64,000 nt of DNA from NCBI GenBank assembly GCA_951230915.1, contig OX579635.1:8618001-8682000 (forward strand), in the 5' to 3' direction. The notes beneath the pieces were generated by a model that searched no databases, was not told the DNA's origin, and saw nothing but the letters and a program-made list of their open reading frames with translations. Source of the DNA: Antitrichia curtipendula (taxonomy: Eukaryota; Streptophyta; Bryopsida; Hypnales; Leucodontaceae). The position numbers and the translations under genes were made by a program. Positions within the stretch are counted from its first letter, which is position 1, and each line of letters begins with the position of its first letter. Shown in pieces: positions 12,404 through 25,400 of this stretch.

Positions 12404-12580
12404 GTGGCGGCTAGGATTTCAAGATCCTAAAAAGTGGCGGCTAGGATTTCAAAACCTTAAAAGGTGGTGGCTAGGATTTCAAAACCCTAAAAAGTGTCAG
12501 CTAGGATTTTAAAACCCTAAAAAAGTGGTGACTAGGTTTCAAAATTCTTAAAAATAGGTGAGTAGAATTTCAAAATCCTA
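12404..12580. repeat. 30-bp minisatellite, five to six diverged copies
   Basis: The unit GTGGCGGCTAGGATTTCAAA plus about ten A-rich bases repeats at 12,404, 12,434, 12,464, 12,494 and 12,525, decaying toward 12,580. It lies inside the CACTA-like element next to the 48-bp array. Confidence 0.85.
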
Positions 12581-12923
12581 AACAATGGTTTGTCCATATT
12601 TTTTTTGGAATTGTCCGTAATTTTCTTGGATTGCCCAAACAAAAAAAACATCACTACTATGGAAATATGACTGGAAATATGACTGGAAATATGACTCAAT
12701 GTTCCCCAAACATGTTCCCTACGTTCCCTATGAAGTATTTTGGTGTTCCCAATGGTCATATAGTGTACACTTATAAAGTGTTAGGCCCAAAAATGACTGG
12801 CAGTCATATTTTGCAATCATATTTCTCCCCAAGGTGTTGGCCTTCAAGAATATGACTGCAACTAGTTGCCAATCATCCTTAGTCATATTTTTGCAGTCAT
12901 AAAATATCCGTTTTCTTGTAGTG

Positions 12924-13299
12924 AAAAAGTCCCGCATCCAATAGTCTTTCAAATCCAAACTATGAAATGCTAGGAAATTATCCCCGATCTAATGATGACT
13001 AGATTACCTGCAATTCAAGCCATGCGTTCCAATTCCAGGAATTAACGTTTATTGATGTACATAGCATTATACAAGCTTCGGCGTGATTATCACGCTCACG
13101 CGTATAGGTACATCCCATTTTTCTTTTTTTCCCTGTCGGAAGAGGACGTTGGGGTAGATTGGAAGAAGGTGTTGGGGTGGATTGGAAGAGGGCATTGGGG
13201 TGGACCACAGGGTGGTTTCTGAGGTGACGGTCTAGGATTTAAATGTATTAGGGTTTTCATTTTTGAGTGTGGAGCAAATATCTTCATCCCGAGGCAAGT
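12924..13299. other. Intergenic sequence between the CACTA-like element and the palindrome array
   Basis: No gene is supported. Positions 13,140-13,205 carry two to three copies of a GTTGGGGTGGATTGGAAGA-like unit, which makes a repetitive open frame on the minus strand. Confidence 0.5.
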
Positions 13300-15082
13300 T
13301 TGAACCCCGAGTGAGTATTTTGAACTCGAGGCTTCCCGAAGGCTTCCCGCGTCTTGTTTGCCAAAGGCTTCCGCAAAGCGAGTCATTTGAACCCGAGGCA
13401 CCCCAAGGCTTCCCAAAGGCTTCCTACTACTTGTCCATCGAAGGCTTTCCCTCCCGTGAGTATCTTGACTACGAGGAATCCCGAGGTTTCCCGAAAGCTT
13501 CCCGTGGCTACGACATTGAAAGCTTCGCCTCCGAAGGCTTCCCCAGGCATATATGTTTTCCTCTCCTGCCTTCAAGTGTGACTCGTTTTGTTTTTTCACC
13601 CCTACCTTCAAGCTTGCTCTGCCAGGCTCCCAAAGCCTCCGTGTTTTTTGTAACCCTTGGGCGCCCTCTGGTTGTTACTGTGGATTTGTTGCACGCCTGG
13701 CTCGAATACTAGAGTCTTTCTCCACATTGAAGATTGAGGCTTCGTTGCCGAAGCCTTCTCAAAGTGCTTCATCGCATGGGATTTCTGTATGAGTTTGTGC
13801 CTAGATTTGTTTCTTAGATTGGATTCTGAATTGTTGTATGGGTTTGTGTGAATGTGGCAGGTCATATTGAGAGGAAGAAGCATCGTTGATTTGGACAACA
13901 TGAGAGATTCAACTCCACTTGCGGCAACTACCGAATCAACTCCAGACAAAGAGGTGAGTTGAAAATTGTATAACTTATTAAGTTACGGATTTATTTTGCC
14001 AACTTCCCTTGTTTACATTGTTCAATCAAATAGACGTTGTTGATCATGAGGAGACCTCTCCATGAATCCAAGTTGGTGTGCATGAAGCTTTGTTGATGAA
14101 GCCTCTGTTGGTGTGCATCAGAGTTTCCTAAGATTTTTCACTTGGCTGTGGTTTCGCTAGATAGTAGAATGGGAGTTTCGTCGTGGGAGTCCGCCTTTGT
14201 CCAACTTAGGTAGCAATTTGAGCCCAGCTCGAAGTGCATGAAGTACTTGTAGAAAGCTTTGTTGACGAAGCCTATGAACGTGGGGGGCCACCTTCGGGTA
14301 GCTCGAGTAAATCTCAAGCATCTCGGACTTTCCTAACATTATTCTATCAACTAGAGGCTATTCACCATGGAGACCTGAAGAGCATATCAGTTCACCTTAA
14401 TCAAAATGCATGAAGTTTCATTGATGAAGCTTGTGTATAGTTGCAGTCAGAACCTTGTTGACCGTGCACTCAAACCTTATAGATCGTGGGTCATAGAAAA
14501 TTTTGCTCTTGAAGGCCAAGAGACATTGATGACAATTGAGGCTTCATTGACAAAGGCTCATCAGTGAACTAATTATTTTGTAGCCTATGGTGGTCACACA
14601 TTTTGTTAATACTTATTATATGCGGCTGTAGATTCTAAATTGTTGTGTGTTTGTAGCAGGGCATACCGAGAGGGATAAGCTACACTGAAATTGGTGATAT
14701 GGCAAAATTGTCTCAACCGTCCGCTGCATCAGAATCGACTCTACAGAACACACCATTGGTATAGTTGAACCCTAAAATTCAAGATGAGATTGTTAGCGAA
14801 GATTAATTTTGCTTGTTGCGATGAGGCTTTGTTGACAAATCCTCATCCAAGAATGAATATCTATTAGAAGTGGTCATGTATTGTATTTATGAATAAACAC
14901 TTCGTGGATGAAGGCTCTTGTAATGCTACTAAATTAAGGTTGGTTTACTAGTATGATTTCAAACATTCATATGTTGTAAGAAGGCTTCGTGGACAAAGGC
15001 TCTTTTGATGCGTAATTGAAGTCATTAAGTAGTTGAACATTGTTTTTTGGATCATTGGATATAAGCCTTCGTGGACGAAGGT
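13300..15082. repeat. Array of short imperfect palindromes, GGCTTCGTTGACGAAGCC-like
   Basis: Imperfect palindromes of the type (A/G)GGCTTCGT-n-ACGAAGCC occur at about 13,520, 13,736, 14,084, 14,254, 14,412, 14,538, 14,823, 14,898, 14,981 and 15,064. More degenerate GAAGGCTTCC forms are dense at 13,320-13,560. Spacing is irregular (about 75-350 bases), with the last three copies 83 bases apart. All lie upstream of, or in introns between, the first small exons of the ParB-like/methyltransferase gene. Their function is unknown; they could be protein-binding sites or remnants of a local tandem duplication. Confidence 0.65.
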
Positions 15083-18000
15083 TCTTTCTTCAGTGTGATA
15101 CTAAGATTGATTATCTGACAAAATGTTGAGTTCAAAGTCTTGAATTTATGTGCATTTGTATTCAGATGAATGTGGAGGTTCCTATTGAAGTCAACACAAT
15201 TGAAGATGACAAAGAGGTGACTGATAACCCACAAATTTAGGTTTGCTTTGTTCTCCTATTATTCTTTTGATATTCGCATATTTTATTTTCAAATTATTTC
15301 TTGTATTCTCAAATCTTTGCATTCAATAATGCTTTTGAAGGTGTTTTCAAATATTGTGAACTTAAATTTGTTCATTTAAAATGCAGGACGTTTCTTCATC
15401 CAATTCTGAAGATGATTCTCCAAAATGCCCAAGTGGTTTAGTCGACACGCCTGAAAGAGAAAGAGCAAGACGGCTTCATTAGAAGTCAAATTTTGTAACT
15501 ATCCTAGAGAGTATGCGTGTTATCAATGCCATTATTTACGTTCCTCTTTGCAAGATGGTTGCACTGCTACGAGTTTGTCCCGTTCAAGAGGTAGATGTAT
15601 GCATCCTTCAAAAGCGATTTGAAAGGAGATACATTGATGGTGATTGATCATTTTATATATCTCTATTTGATGATTCTGAGAACACTCATGATGTCTCTTC
15701 TAAGATCAAAGCAACTTGGCATTCAGTTAATGAGAAGTTTGAGGAATTCCTGGGTTCAAATCTAAAGTATGCAGATTTCAGTGGTAAAATGTGTGGGATG
15801 GAAACCACACATTGAATGCTTGGTGGCGCTTTATTAGCAAAGTTCATTTTAATGACAAGACCTGGCATTACTCGGTTGCAAGTGTTGTTCTCAATCCAAA
15901 AGGTCATATCTTGGTCTTGCTCAACTGCATGCACGATATGAACTGGTATAAATTTAACCCCTCCTTGTTTTCTTTGGTAGTAATTAATGTTTTTATGTTT
16001 ATTTCATTCTAACTTTATATTGACATCTCTCTTTGTTAAATACGTAGGTCAATGCAAAATAACCATATCAAGATCAGTCTCCCCACAAAATTGCATCACA
16101 TTCGATATTACGGAGGCTTAAACTTGAAGATTTCAAAGACCTTTTGACTTCCACAGAATTCAAGATTTGTACAAAAGTGAGACAGTCTCGTTCAACTTGG
16201 TTTTCTTTAACAATTGATGTATTTATTTATTTCTTATATTGGTTATGTTCTCTCAACTTCTATCTTGAATTATGGTGTTGCAAAGGATTTTGTGTTGATA
16301 TTTGTTCAAGGTATGATTGAGAATTTGATAAAATTGAATGTATATTTCATACAAATAAAAATTGTCTTTTGCAGCAAGACCTCGCTCAGGCTGCTAATGA
16401 GGTTGCCATCGAATATGAAAAATTCACGCCCGCAAAAAAGAGAACTGCTGGAAGGCATTTGGGCGGTTATGAATGCTACGGAAGCATCGATGGTGAAGTG
16501 TATTAAAAACAAGAATTTTCAAAAATATCTTTTTGTTGGAAATCCAAAGCAGGGCGAAGGATTCTTTGACGAAGTATTTCTTACTATTATTCCTTTTTTT
16601 CCCAATTTGCTTGCACAATTTTATTTTTCTTGCACAATTCCTCCAGATTTTTTTTACATGTTATTCATTGGAATTTTGTTTCGTGCAAATCAACTATCAT
16701 TTTAGTCATTACAAAATAACCAAAATGACAATCAAGAGGTTGCAAAAGTTTGCAACCATTGCCGCTGAGCCACGTTTCAAAGCAAGGTGGCTTCATCACT
16801 GGAATTTTTCAACACTTATACAATCTACCTATAGGTTTCCAAGTCCATGTTTCAAAGACAACACACTTGACTTGTTCCTGAACCGTGCATCATTTTGGGC
16901 CCATATGAATCATCTTTCCCGTTGTGGCTTTTTTGTGATCCAAATGTTTCAATCCTTTTCTAGTCTTTTTTTGAACTATGCAGCTAGAAGATCAGTTCAT
17001 TGCTGAATTCGACAAGCTCTGAGAGCCGGGCGCAATTACTGTTGACTAGAACGCCTCACCTAGGATTATGCGTCCTTTAGACTATGTTGAAAAATGGCAT
17101 ATGATTTTGTGGGAGAAGGCTTACATGTTTTTTATCCATCCTAAAGTGAAGCCACCATTTTTGAAGGGATCAAGCATCAATGATTTATTGGAAGTTGACC
17201 ATCTCATCTAGTGGCTAATCTACAGGTTTTATTTATTCACATTCTTTCCATTGTAGCTCTTTGAACATGTCAAGTTCATTTACTTCGGTGTTGTTTCATT
17301 AACATACATTTCAAATTTGTTTATATATTGACATGGTATACTCTACTTTACTTAGGTACATTGTCAGGGAATTGATGCCGAAGAATGAGCTGGGAGTACT
17401 TTCCTGCCATGTTTTCCTATCTCCGTGGATTCAATCTTTTTCCGATATCTATATTTTCACAGATATTCAGAAGAAGAAGTTTTCGATTCTTCTTCTGCAG
17501 GGTGGTGGATGGTACCTTGAGTGCAACTCAAATTTTGTTCCGGGCATGGAATTAGAGCTTTACAATAATCATTTTGGTTCTACAATCTATCCCTGTCTCA
17601 ACTAATCCTGAAGACATGGACATTGAAAAAGAGCAGTCATCTCTACCACCAATCGTTGTACAGGATAAGACTTCCAATAAAAAGAAACGCCTCACCAAGG
17701 TCCAGAAGGCAAAGCTAACGATTGAAAAAGCTCAAAAGGTGGAGGCAACTAAGAAGGCCGAGATTGATGAGGTTGTTGCTACTGCCCTTGCAAATAGGAC
17801 AAATGTCAATGGCTTTGTGCTACCAAATCCTCTTGACGTGACTAGAGATGATGAAATTGCTTGGAATTCATCACCAATCATGGCATCTTCTCAAGCTGCT
17901 AGATCCAGCCTTCTTGAAGTCACGCGTGTGGAGGTTCACCAACGCAAGCAACGTCAATTTCAACAATCTGAATCATCCATTGCAGCACTGCAGAACTTTG

Positions 18001-19510
18001 CCTCAAAGTCCTTAATTCAAAACTATTCTCTATTTTCCATCATGCAGTCTCTCACTCAGCCCAATGCTCCACCTCAGCCTTGGACTTTTCTCCATGAATT
18101 CATAGCAAAGGGTATGATTTATATTGCATCACTTATGTTCGTTGATATTTTGGTATAGCATATCTCCACCATTATTAATTCATTTGCTTTCCAGATTGGT
18201 GCAAATCAATCACGTAAAGTTTCAAGTGAGAAGTGCAAACACTCTGGACTGGATCTTATCATTGCAGATATTCCAGAGAATTTATTCATTCTAGGGATCT
18301 TTGTGCCAAATTTAGCCATTCTTACGTAGAATGTTAGGCCGGAGAAGTATGTTGATACCATTTTCGAGTTTGTTGAGAATTATCTCTATGACAATGCAGC
18401 ATTGCTTTTGTTCCATGCCAACAACTGAGATTTGCAATTGGAGATTGATGATTGTGCAATGACGTACAATTTCAAGTTACTGATCGATTGGTGGGCTTTA
18501 AATGAGCTCCCTCTAGCTTTATCTCGAGATCCTTCTGCCACGGTAATTTGATCTGGTGATTGTATAAAATTCCATTTGCTTCTTTGAAATGTATCAATAT
18601 CTTCAAATTTGGGGAATCTCAAACTAAACAAAATTGTTTCAGGGCACGAGATTCTATGTCTAATTATTTGTACGAGACACTACTGATGTCTCCAACTTCC
18701 ACGTTAGCGCTTCCTTAGGGAAGCTAGACATATTGTTCAATCTAGTAAACGCTTCAATTCAGCATTTGTGTGGAAAAACGCTATGGCGTGGCCCTTGAGA
18801 GAAGTCTGATGACTTGATGAATTCAATAATTGAGTCGCTTACCTCCACTGGGGACATTGTTTTCGATTGGAATGCCTCTACAGGTTTGCATTCACTCCAT
18901 ATTCATTTTGCCTTCAACTTGCAATTTTTTCTTTCATTAAGTATTAAAGCATTTTTGTCATTGCCCTCTATTTTGTAGGACCCGCTATTCGCGCTTGTCA
19001 ATCACTTGGCCAACACATAGTCACGTTCAAAGAAGACTGAGAGATTTTTCAATCTCTCATGGCACCACTCATTCCCAAATTATCCACCGTCTCGATGTTG
19101 GAGAAGCGGAAAGTCAACCGCTGTATGCAAGGAAAAGTGCCTCAGAAGAAACAGAAGAGCAACTGCATTCCTTTATGTGAATAAGTTTCACTGTTTATTA
19201 TATTATTTTATGTATTCACATTAATATGGACTTCATTTCAAGTTTTAGGAATTTCATTCATTTTATGTTACTTTGCAGAGTTCACCAAACTTCTCCTACA
19301 CGTTCTGTATTGAGGCCTTTTCTACCATCTACACCGTCTTCATTTACTCTTCCACTTTACGTTGAACAAGCAACGGCATTGATATTGATGCTAAGCTCTC
19401 TACGACCTCAACGTGAAGTCCGGAATTATCACAAGGATGTTTTGAAATACCTAGATGTAGAGGCACATGAAGGAATTGGTAGTACAGATAGTTTTGATGA
19501 CATGGACTAG
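13861..19510 (+). pseudogene. Decayed multi-exon gene: ParB-like domain plus beta-class DNA N4/N6-methyltransferase-like domain
   Basis: Exons with plausible GT/AG borders: 13,861-13,953; 14,660-14,758; 15,166-15,216; 15,387-15,945; 16,048-16,176; 16,375-16,573; about 16,706-16,950; 16,984-17,225; 17,355 to about 17,590; to about 18,115; 18,195-18,542; 18,643-18,883; 18,979 to about 19,178; 19,280-19,510. The 15.4-16.2 kb part reads RFERRYIDGD, then VWDGNHTLNAWW, then WHYSVASVVLNPKG and LVLLNCMHDMN, the layout of a ParB/Srx-like fold. A Lys-rich linker (KKKRLTKVQKAKLTIEKAQK) follows. The 18.2-19.1 kb part reads GLDLIIADIPENL (motif IV position), ALLLFHANN, then EKSDDLMNSIIESL, GDIVFDWNASTG and ACQSLGQHIVTFKED (motifs X and I). 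The order IV then I defines beta-class amino-methyltransferases. The usual D/S-P-P-Y/W is degenerate (DIPE). At least ten in-frame stops and three frameshifts show it is dead. The domain calls are inferred by eye. Confidence 0.6.
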
Positions 19511-22500
19511 TTATATTTCGTTTATTTCAAAAATCGAATTCCTTTGTATTTCGTTTCACTAAATCCAAGTACAATTGAGCTCAACATCGTCTTCTTTCTT
19601 ATCTATTACATCATCTTTTTGTCTGTTACCTTTGTTATTTTTGCAATGGTTTTCAATTATAATAGACGGATCATTACAATCTACATGCCATTGCTTAAAT
19701 GATGATGTGATTGGTTACGGCTACCCTAAAACAACTATTTGTAGTCTTCATTGGTAACAGATTCCTTTTAAACTAATACCATATCCTAAATTAACCTTTC
19801 AAGTAGGACAAAAATGACAAAGATATGGTAGACAACAATAAAACGTATGCATGAACAAACTAATTTACATTTCATTCATGGATCTAAATTTCATTATTGT
19901 TAATTCTCCACGTCCATAGGCTATATTACTATCCATTCTCTATGAATATAGGCTTCACAATTGCAAATTCTCCGCGGATATAGCGGCTATACCACTCTCA
20001 AATCCCCACGGATATAGGCTTTATTATTGCCAATGTCTACGGTTACCCAATTCATTTTCTGAAAAATATCCACAGTTTTTCTTGCCACTCATGGCTATTG
20101 TCCCACCCACCCCTAATCATGATCTACGGTCATAGGATATTTTCAAAATGTATTACCAGATTCATTCTTTCCATAGTTCAATTCATACTTTGATTATAAG
20201 TTCTATATCTTCCTAGTGAAACAGAATCCACGGTCATAAGTCCTCCTATAAGTCAAAAATGTTTCAAAAATATTCTAAATTCTCACAATTAACTGCTGCA
20301 ATCCATTTTTTTCTGCTCACTGCTTACCGCTCACACAATAGCATTCCCCATTTAGTGTGCAGTATTGTTGTCAAATGGGTCATTTTTGTGTTGCCATACT
20401 GAAGATCTTGGTAAGGTCAGAATCCATGCAGTGATTTCTAGGAGCGTCAAGACTATGAATTACTCTACCGCCATTGTCTACAAGTTGCGTTTGTGAAGTC
20501 TCAATCAGGGTTACCATACATACTACTTGAAGCTCCGGTCATGATATTGAGAGCAATACGGTTTTGTAGACAGTTCCATCAGGATTGCCATATGCACAAC
20601 AGTTACAGAAATAGGCGTGGAAGAACTATAGTTTAAGCACAGTACTCATCTAGCTTGTGCCGTGAACACTTCAATTTTAGAGTTGTTGTGGATCAATGAG
20701 AGAAGGAACAAGATCGAGTGGAAGTTCTTGAATTTTACAAATCATAGATTAGTAGAAGTGAGGAATAAAGACATTACATTTTTTGGAAGAAGATTGCATT
20801 TTGAATTGGTTCTGCGAAAGCTTTGCGGCTATGTCAGCGCATATGGACACCAATACAAAGCTCTTGTTGTAGGAGCAACTGCTCATCTGTTTTTTTGTTT
20901 CCAACTTGTTTTTTTGAGCTTCATAATATGACTTTTAATTACATTGCTGTAGGATCTCCTCACAGCGGCACGAGCATCTAGTACAATAACAAAATATTGG
21001 AGAGTTCGGAAGAGGTCCTCAATTTTCTTTGATATAAGCTTCTTTCTTGTCAAATTCAAGTGAAGTGGCAACAAGAGTCTAGGTCGTCCTACATGCATAG
21101 ATCTATTCAGTCTCAACTCTCAAGTCACAATTAGGATTTTGACTTATGAACATGGTTTCTTGTAAGCTAAACAATTGAATTACGTAGGATTGAATCAAAT
21201 GTGTAATACAAATTGATTTGTGAATCCTATCAATATGATGGAAGAACATTACCATCTTAGTTTAATTCATTATTTTCAATGTGTATACTTGTGGTGCACG
21301 TCGATCGAAGATTTTGTGTGCATAACACTTTGTGATCAATTTGGAATGTGCTTCTCTAGTTTCAATGAATATAATTATGTTTGAAGGTGGATTTTTTGTG
21401 ATTGGTCAGCTCCTATTGGACAATTTTTGTCGTAGTTAGAAATGGTCGCCACAAACAATGGTTACAATTGCTCGATGGAATCTATCAAATGTTAGCTTCA
21501 GTATCATATGGTTTCTATTAAAATGCAAGATGTTAATGAGTGGTCGACGATGGGATTGGGATGACAATTGTAGGAGTTCTCTTTATTCATTGCAAAGATT
21601 TTATAGTGACGCTCATTTTCGATTAAGGAGAGAATACTAATATTCCAAAAATCTCCTTATGTAGTTAGCTGCTATGTTGGTGATGAGGCTTCGGGTTTCA
21701 TGTTTAGAGATGAGATTTAGGGAGCATCCAGATTACTAAACTTCTAAATTGGTTATGAAGCCTTTGTGCTGTAGGGATTAGCACAAAAAAACAGAAGGCC
21801 TTCTCAAGTTCAGAAACATAAAATCTTCTTAAGTGCTTGATTTTTTACAATTGTATTTTTGTAAATATTGCTTTCATTTTTAGAAAAAAAACATTTGCCA
21901 TTGCACATTGTTATGACTCTCAAACAATGGCGATGAATTGACAAATAAATGCATTTACAAGTCAAGCATTTTGTAGTAAAGTAACAATTGTAATTTTTAG
22001 ACCTCATGAAAGTTAGAAGAAATCAATTACTTATTGTCGTGTAGAGAGTAATTTTCCTTGGAAAATCACAGGGATTCTGACTACAATCAAAAATGGCTTA
22101 AAATTAAAGAACTCATAGTCGTGTAGATTCTTCAAACTCAATCATCAAATCTTCAAACTGCTCCCCGTTGACTTATCTTGTTATAGCTCTAACTGAATTA
22201 AAAGGTTGGGGTAGGTGATAAGAAAACACAGGCTTTGGACAAGTAAAATGGAATGGCTAGACCACGAGCTGAATTGTTTGAAGGATTGACTCATACACTT
22301 CAAACCCACAATGACCATCAATCGTACCTCACCAATGGAAACAACATAAAAATACAACCATGTAGGTAAAGAACCACACTTTGTTATATCTACGATACAA
22401 TAAAAGGTTAAGAGGCTAAGCAATGGTTTCACCCCACGCTGCCCGCAAAAACAAAGTTTACAATGAAAGACAAGCCACAAGCCACAAGCCACAAGCCACA

Positions 22501-25329
22501 ACACACAAGTCTTCAATGTCTTTTTCAAATCCAACTTCTTGGCTGAACTTTGATTTAGTGTTACTATTCCATACAAAGTCCAAATGAAATGTATGATGGT
22601 TTTTTGAAAAATTAGCACAATTATCTACTTTTCTTCTAAATTTCAACTCATTCTAACATTTTGTCTAACTTTTATGGACATCCAAAGTTTTAACCTTGAG
22701 AAAAGAAAGCAACAAATCCTTCTTCATTTAATCATTCACAACTCGCTCATACAAACTTTACAAAGAATGAATGATAGCTTCATAGAAGGTCAATACAATT
22801 GTTTACACTCTCTAAATTTCATTTCAAACAAAGACTTATCCATCTTTTATGGTCGGTCAAAGTCTCTGTCCTTTAACATAGAAGACAATAAACCTGTTTC
22901 CACTCAAACTAGCACAACTTTTGATTGATAATTCCAAATCAAGTAAGTGAAATCAATTTAGAAATTCCACACTATGTTAAGCAACTCCTCCAATTGTCGT
23001 TCTAAAATTCCCCAAATACAACACACTATAGCTCCTCAAACATTTAGGCTTTACAAGCAACAACAAGAAAAAAAGATGAATAGTGTTCCTTCTTTCCTCC
23101 ACCTTATCTTCTACCTAAACCACACAAGTCAAGTGGATTTCAATCCATATCTTGACCATGTGGCTCTTCTAACATTCATTGGTCACAAATTTTGACCATA
23201 AGACTAATTTCAAATCTAGTTAAAAGATAAATCACCCCACAATATCTAAAAGGTAAACTATTTGAATATTTTCTTGTACAACTTCATATACACAAATTTA
23301 ATTTTGAAAAACACTCTAAGTATAGAATAAAGAGCTAGAAATTAACATATATCTAGTAGAAGTAAGAAAATAGAGTTCCAATTAGAATATCATTCCATCT
23401 ACAAAAACTTGAAAATGCATTTAATGGTAGCAACGAAATATCGACGCAACCCGCCTTAGTTAAAGGATTAACTAGCCCTTCCAACCATCGTTGGTGACCA
23501 TGACTTTTCTCGATATACTTGACCTTGCAATAATATTGATTGATGTTTAAACCTTCAAAACAACCTTCAAATGTCACTTTATGGCTGTCGAGCTTAACAC
23601 ATCCAACCTACAATAAGATCACAAATGTCCGAGTGTCTTGTTGAAGATTTATGTATCATTGTTGCTCCATGCGAGGTTGTTTTGGTGGTTAAGATGGCCC
23701 AACTTTATTTTGTGAACGTACATGTGGCATGGAAAGATCTAACAATATTTGAAGTTGGCCCGACAGTTGCAATAGAGAAAATTCAAACTCACGCTTTGGT
23801 TGAGATTCTTCATCTTCAGACTCAAAAAAAACCCTCCAATTCGACATAGTATAACTTAATGAAAAACAAAGAATAATAACATCAAATACGATAAAGCTTA
23901 CAAGTGAACTCTTCTCTTTATAGTTGTTTATTATGGTAGTGAGAAACGTCACCTTAAAGCCACTCCAAATGATGTCATCTCCTTTACTATTTTATAAATA
24001 TCAAAATTCATCTAAACAATGTAAATATACATATTTTTACATAATGCTTGCATTTGCAGCACAACATCTTGGCTTGTGAAAAATGACTTCGATGAAAGCT
24101 GGTCTCTTCCATTGTGAGGTACATGTTCCACCTACCCAACTTTGGCTATCTTTTAGAGGTCACAAATTTTTTGGAAATTTCTCCTCTTGTCTTAAGAGTC
24201 TTCCTAATCGTTTTTAATTCTTCATTCTTCTAAGTTGAAAATTCATGTTTGGACATGTTAGTATTGAATATTAGAAGTTGTTTAAAATTTTTTCCTTTGC
24301 CTTACTTGACTACATTAATGAATTCTATTGGAACAAAGAAGAAAAATAAAATTACGAGTATTATCCACTTTTTTGTTTATTTTAATTAAAAGATACAAGC
24401 ATGTAAGAAATAGATGAATTCAAGGAATGCTGAAAGAAACAATCATTTTAAAAAAATTCAACAACTAATAAACATTAAACTAACACGATTAAGTAGCCCA
24501 GATATATTGAATTGAAGGAAATGAAGAAATTGGAGGTTCTAGGCTTCGGACTTGGTGGTTAATGATTTCAATGTAAGCTCATCGTTCGGTTGTTGATAAG
24601 GCTGCGATGACAATGTGGAAGATTTTTACTTATTATTTTATTCATGCGTGAATAGTGTAAGTTTCGAACGCTATGTAATGGTCTTCGTTAGTTATCTTAG
24701 CTGCTTCTATTGTATCTTCATTCCAAGATGTTTGAACACAATTAATCTAGCCTAAACTCAATGTTGGCATGAATTTTCATAGGAAATCTGGAAGTTGAGA
24801 ATATAGATCTTGGATTTTTTGTGGATTCAAGAAGCTCACAACTTCATCAAAGAATGTGACGACAAAGTTGGAATATTTGCAGTTCTTGTTGCCAAGTATG
24901 TATTTTAAACCCCTGTCTATTGACTTCTTTGTGATTCATTGTTATTATGTTGATGAGTTCTAGTTCACTACATAACCTCATTAGCAATGTATGTGAAAAA
25001 TTACATAATACTCATTGTGTGGACATGATTTTATTTGTTTGTTGGTTGTTTTGGTCGTCTTATAGACATCCTTGTGGATATTGTACAGGATGTTGGATGA
25101 TGAAAACAAATAGGAGAAGTGTGAAGTTTGCTTTGTGAAGTTTATTATAGGTTTGCACTTCACATTGTAATATAAAGAGGAAACTTGAATTTAGAAAAGT
25201 AGATAGCTCCAATATATGATTGTACCCATTATTAACATTGCATCATTTCCACAACTACAATGTTCGTTTAGGTTCTATATTGTAGGTATTATATTAGATA
25301 TTAAATATTAGGTTACAGTAGGAATTATT
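19511..25329. other. AT-rich intergenic region, no supported gene
   Basis: Several open frames (20,662-20,931 +; 22,181-22,618 -; 23,353-23,577 -; 23,625-23,849 +) show no recognised motif and no splice context. Positions 20,280-20,370 echo phrases near 290-470. A short AAGCCAC repeat, about four copies, lies at 22,472-22,500. Positions 19,900-20,250 contain loosely repeated CCACGGATATAGGCT phrases, probably remnants of a small tandem repeat. Confidence 0.4.
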
Positions 25330-25400
25330 ATGCTAGTATATGTATAGATTGCAATATGAAGAGTGTGGGTTAGGCAAATACAATGTTCCATAATGTAATG

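Larger units (their letters stand above)
10867..12923. mobile_element. Non-autonomous CACTA-like element rich in TATGACT subterminal repeats, 2,057 bp
   Basis: The right end, reverse complemented, begins CACTACAAGAAAACGG and runs into ATTTTATGACTGC. The left end reads CAATACAACAAAAC and then TTTTATGACTACAAAATATG, a degenerate match including the subterminal part. AAA flanks both ends (10,864-10,866 and 12,924-12,926). Many copies of ATATGACTG/CAGTCATATT occur near both ends (10,890-11,530 and 12,660-12,900), as in CACTA subterminal regions. The centre is AAGAA-rich minisatellite; no transposase is seen. Confidence 0.7.

Noticed and set aside
12126..12512. Open frames over the AAGAA-rich region, both strands
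   Set aside because: They are products of 48-bp and 30-bp tandem repeats with period divisible by three; no motif or gene structure.
13263..13712. 149-codon plus-strand frame rich in GFPKAS/EGFPR
   Set aside because: It follows the degenerate GAAGGCTTCC repeat; no domain and no clear splice link to the downstream exons.
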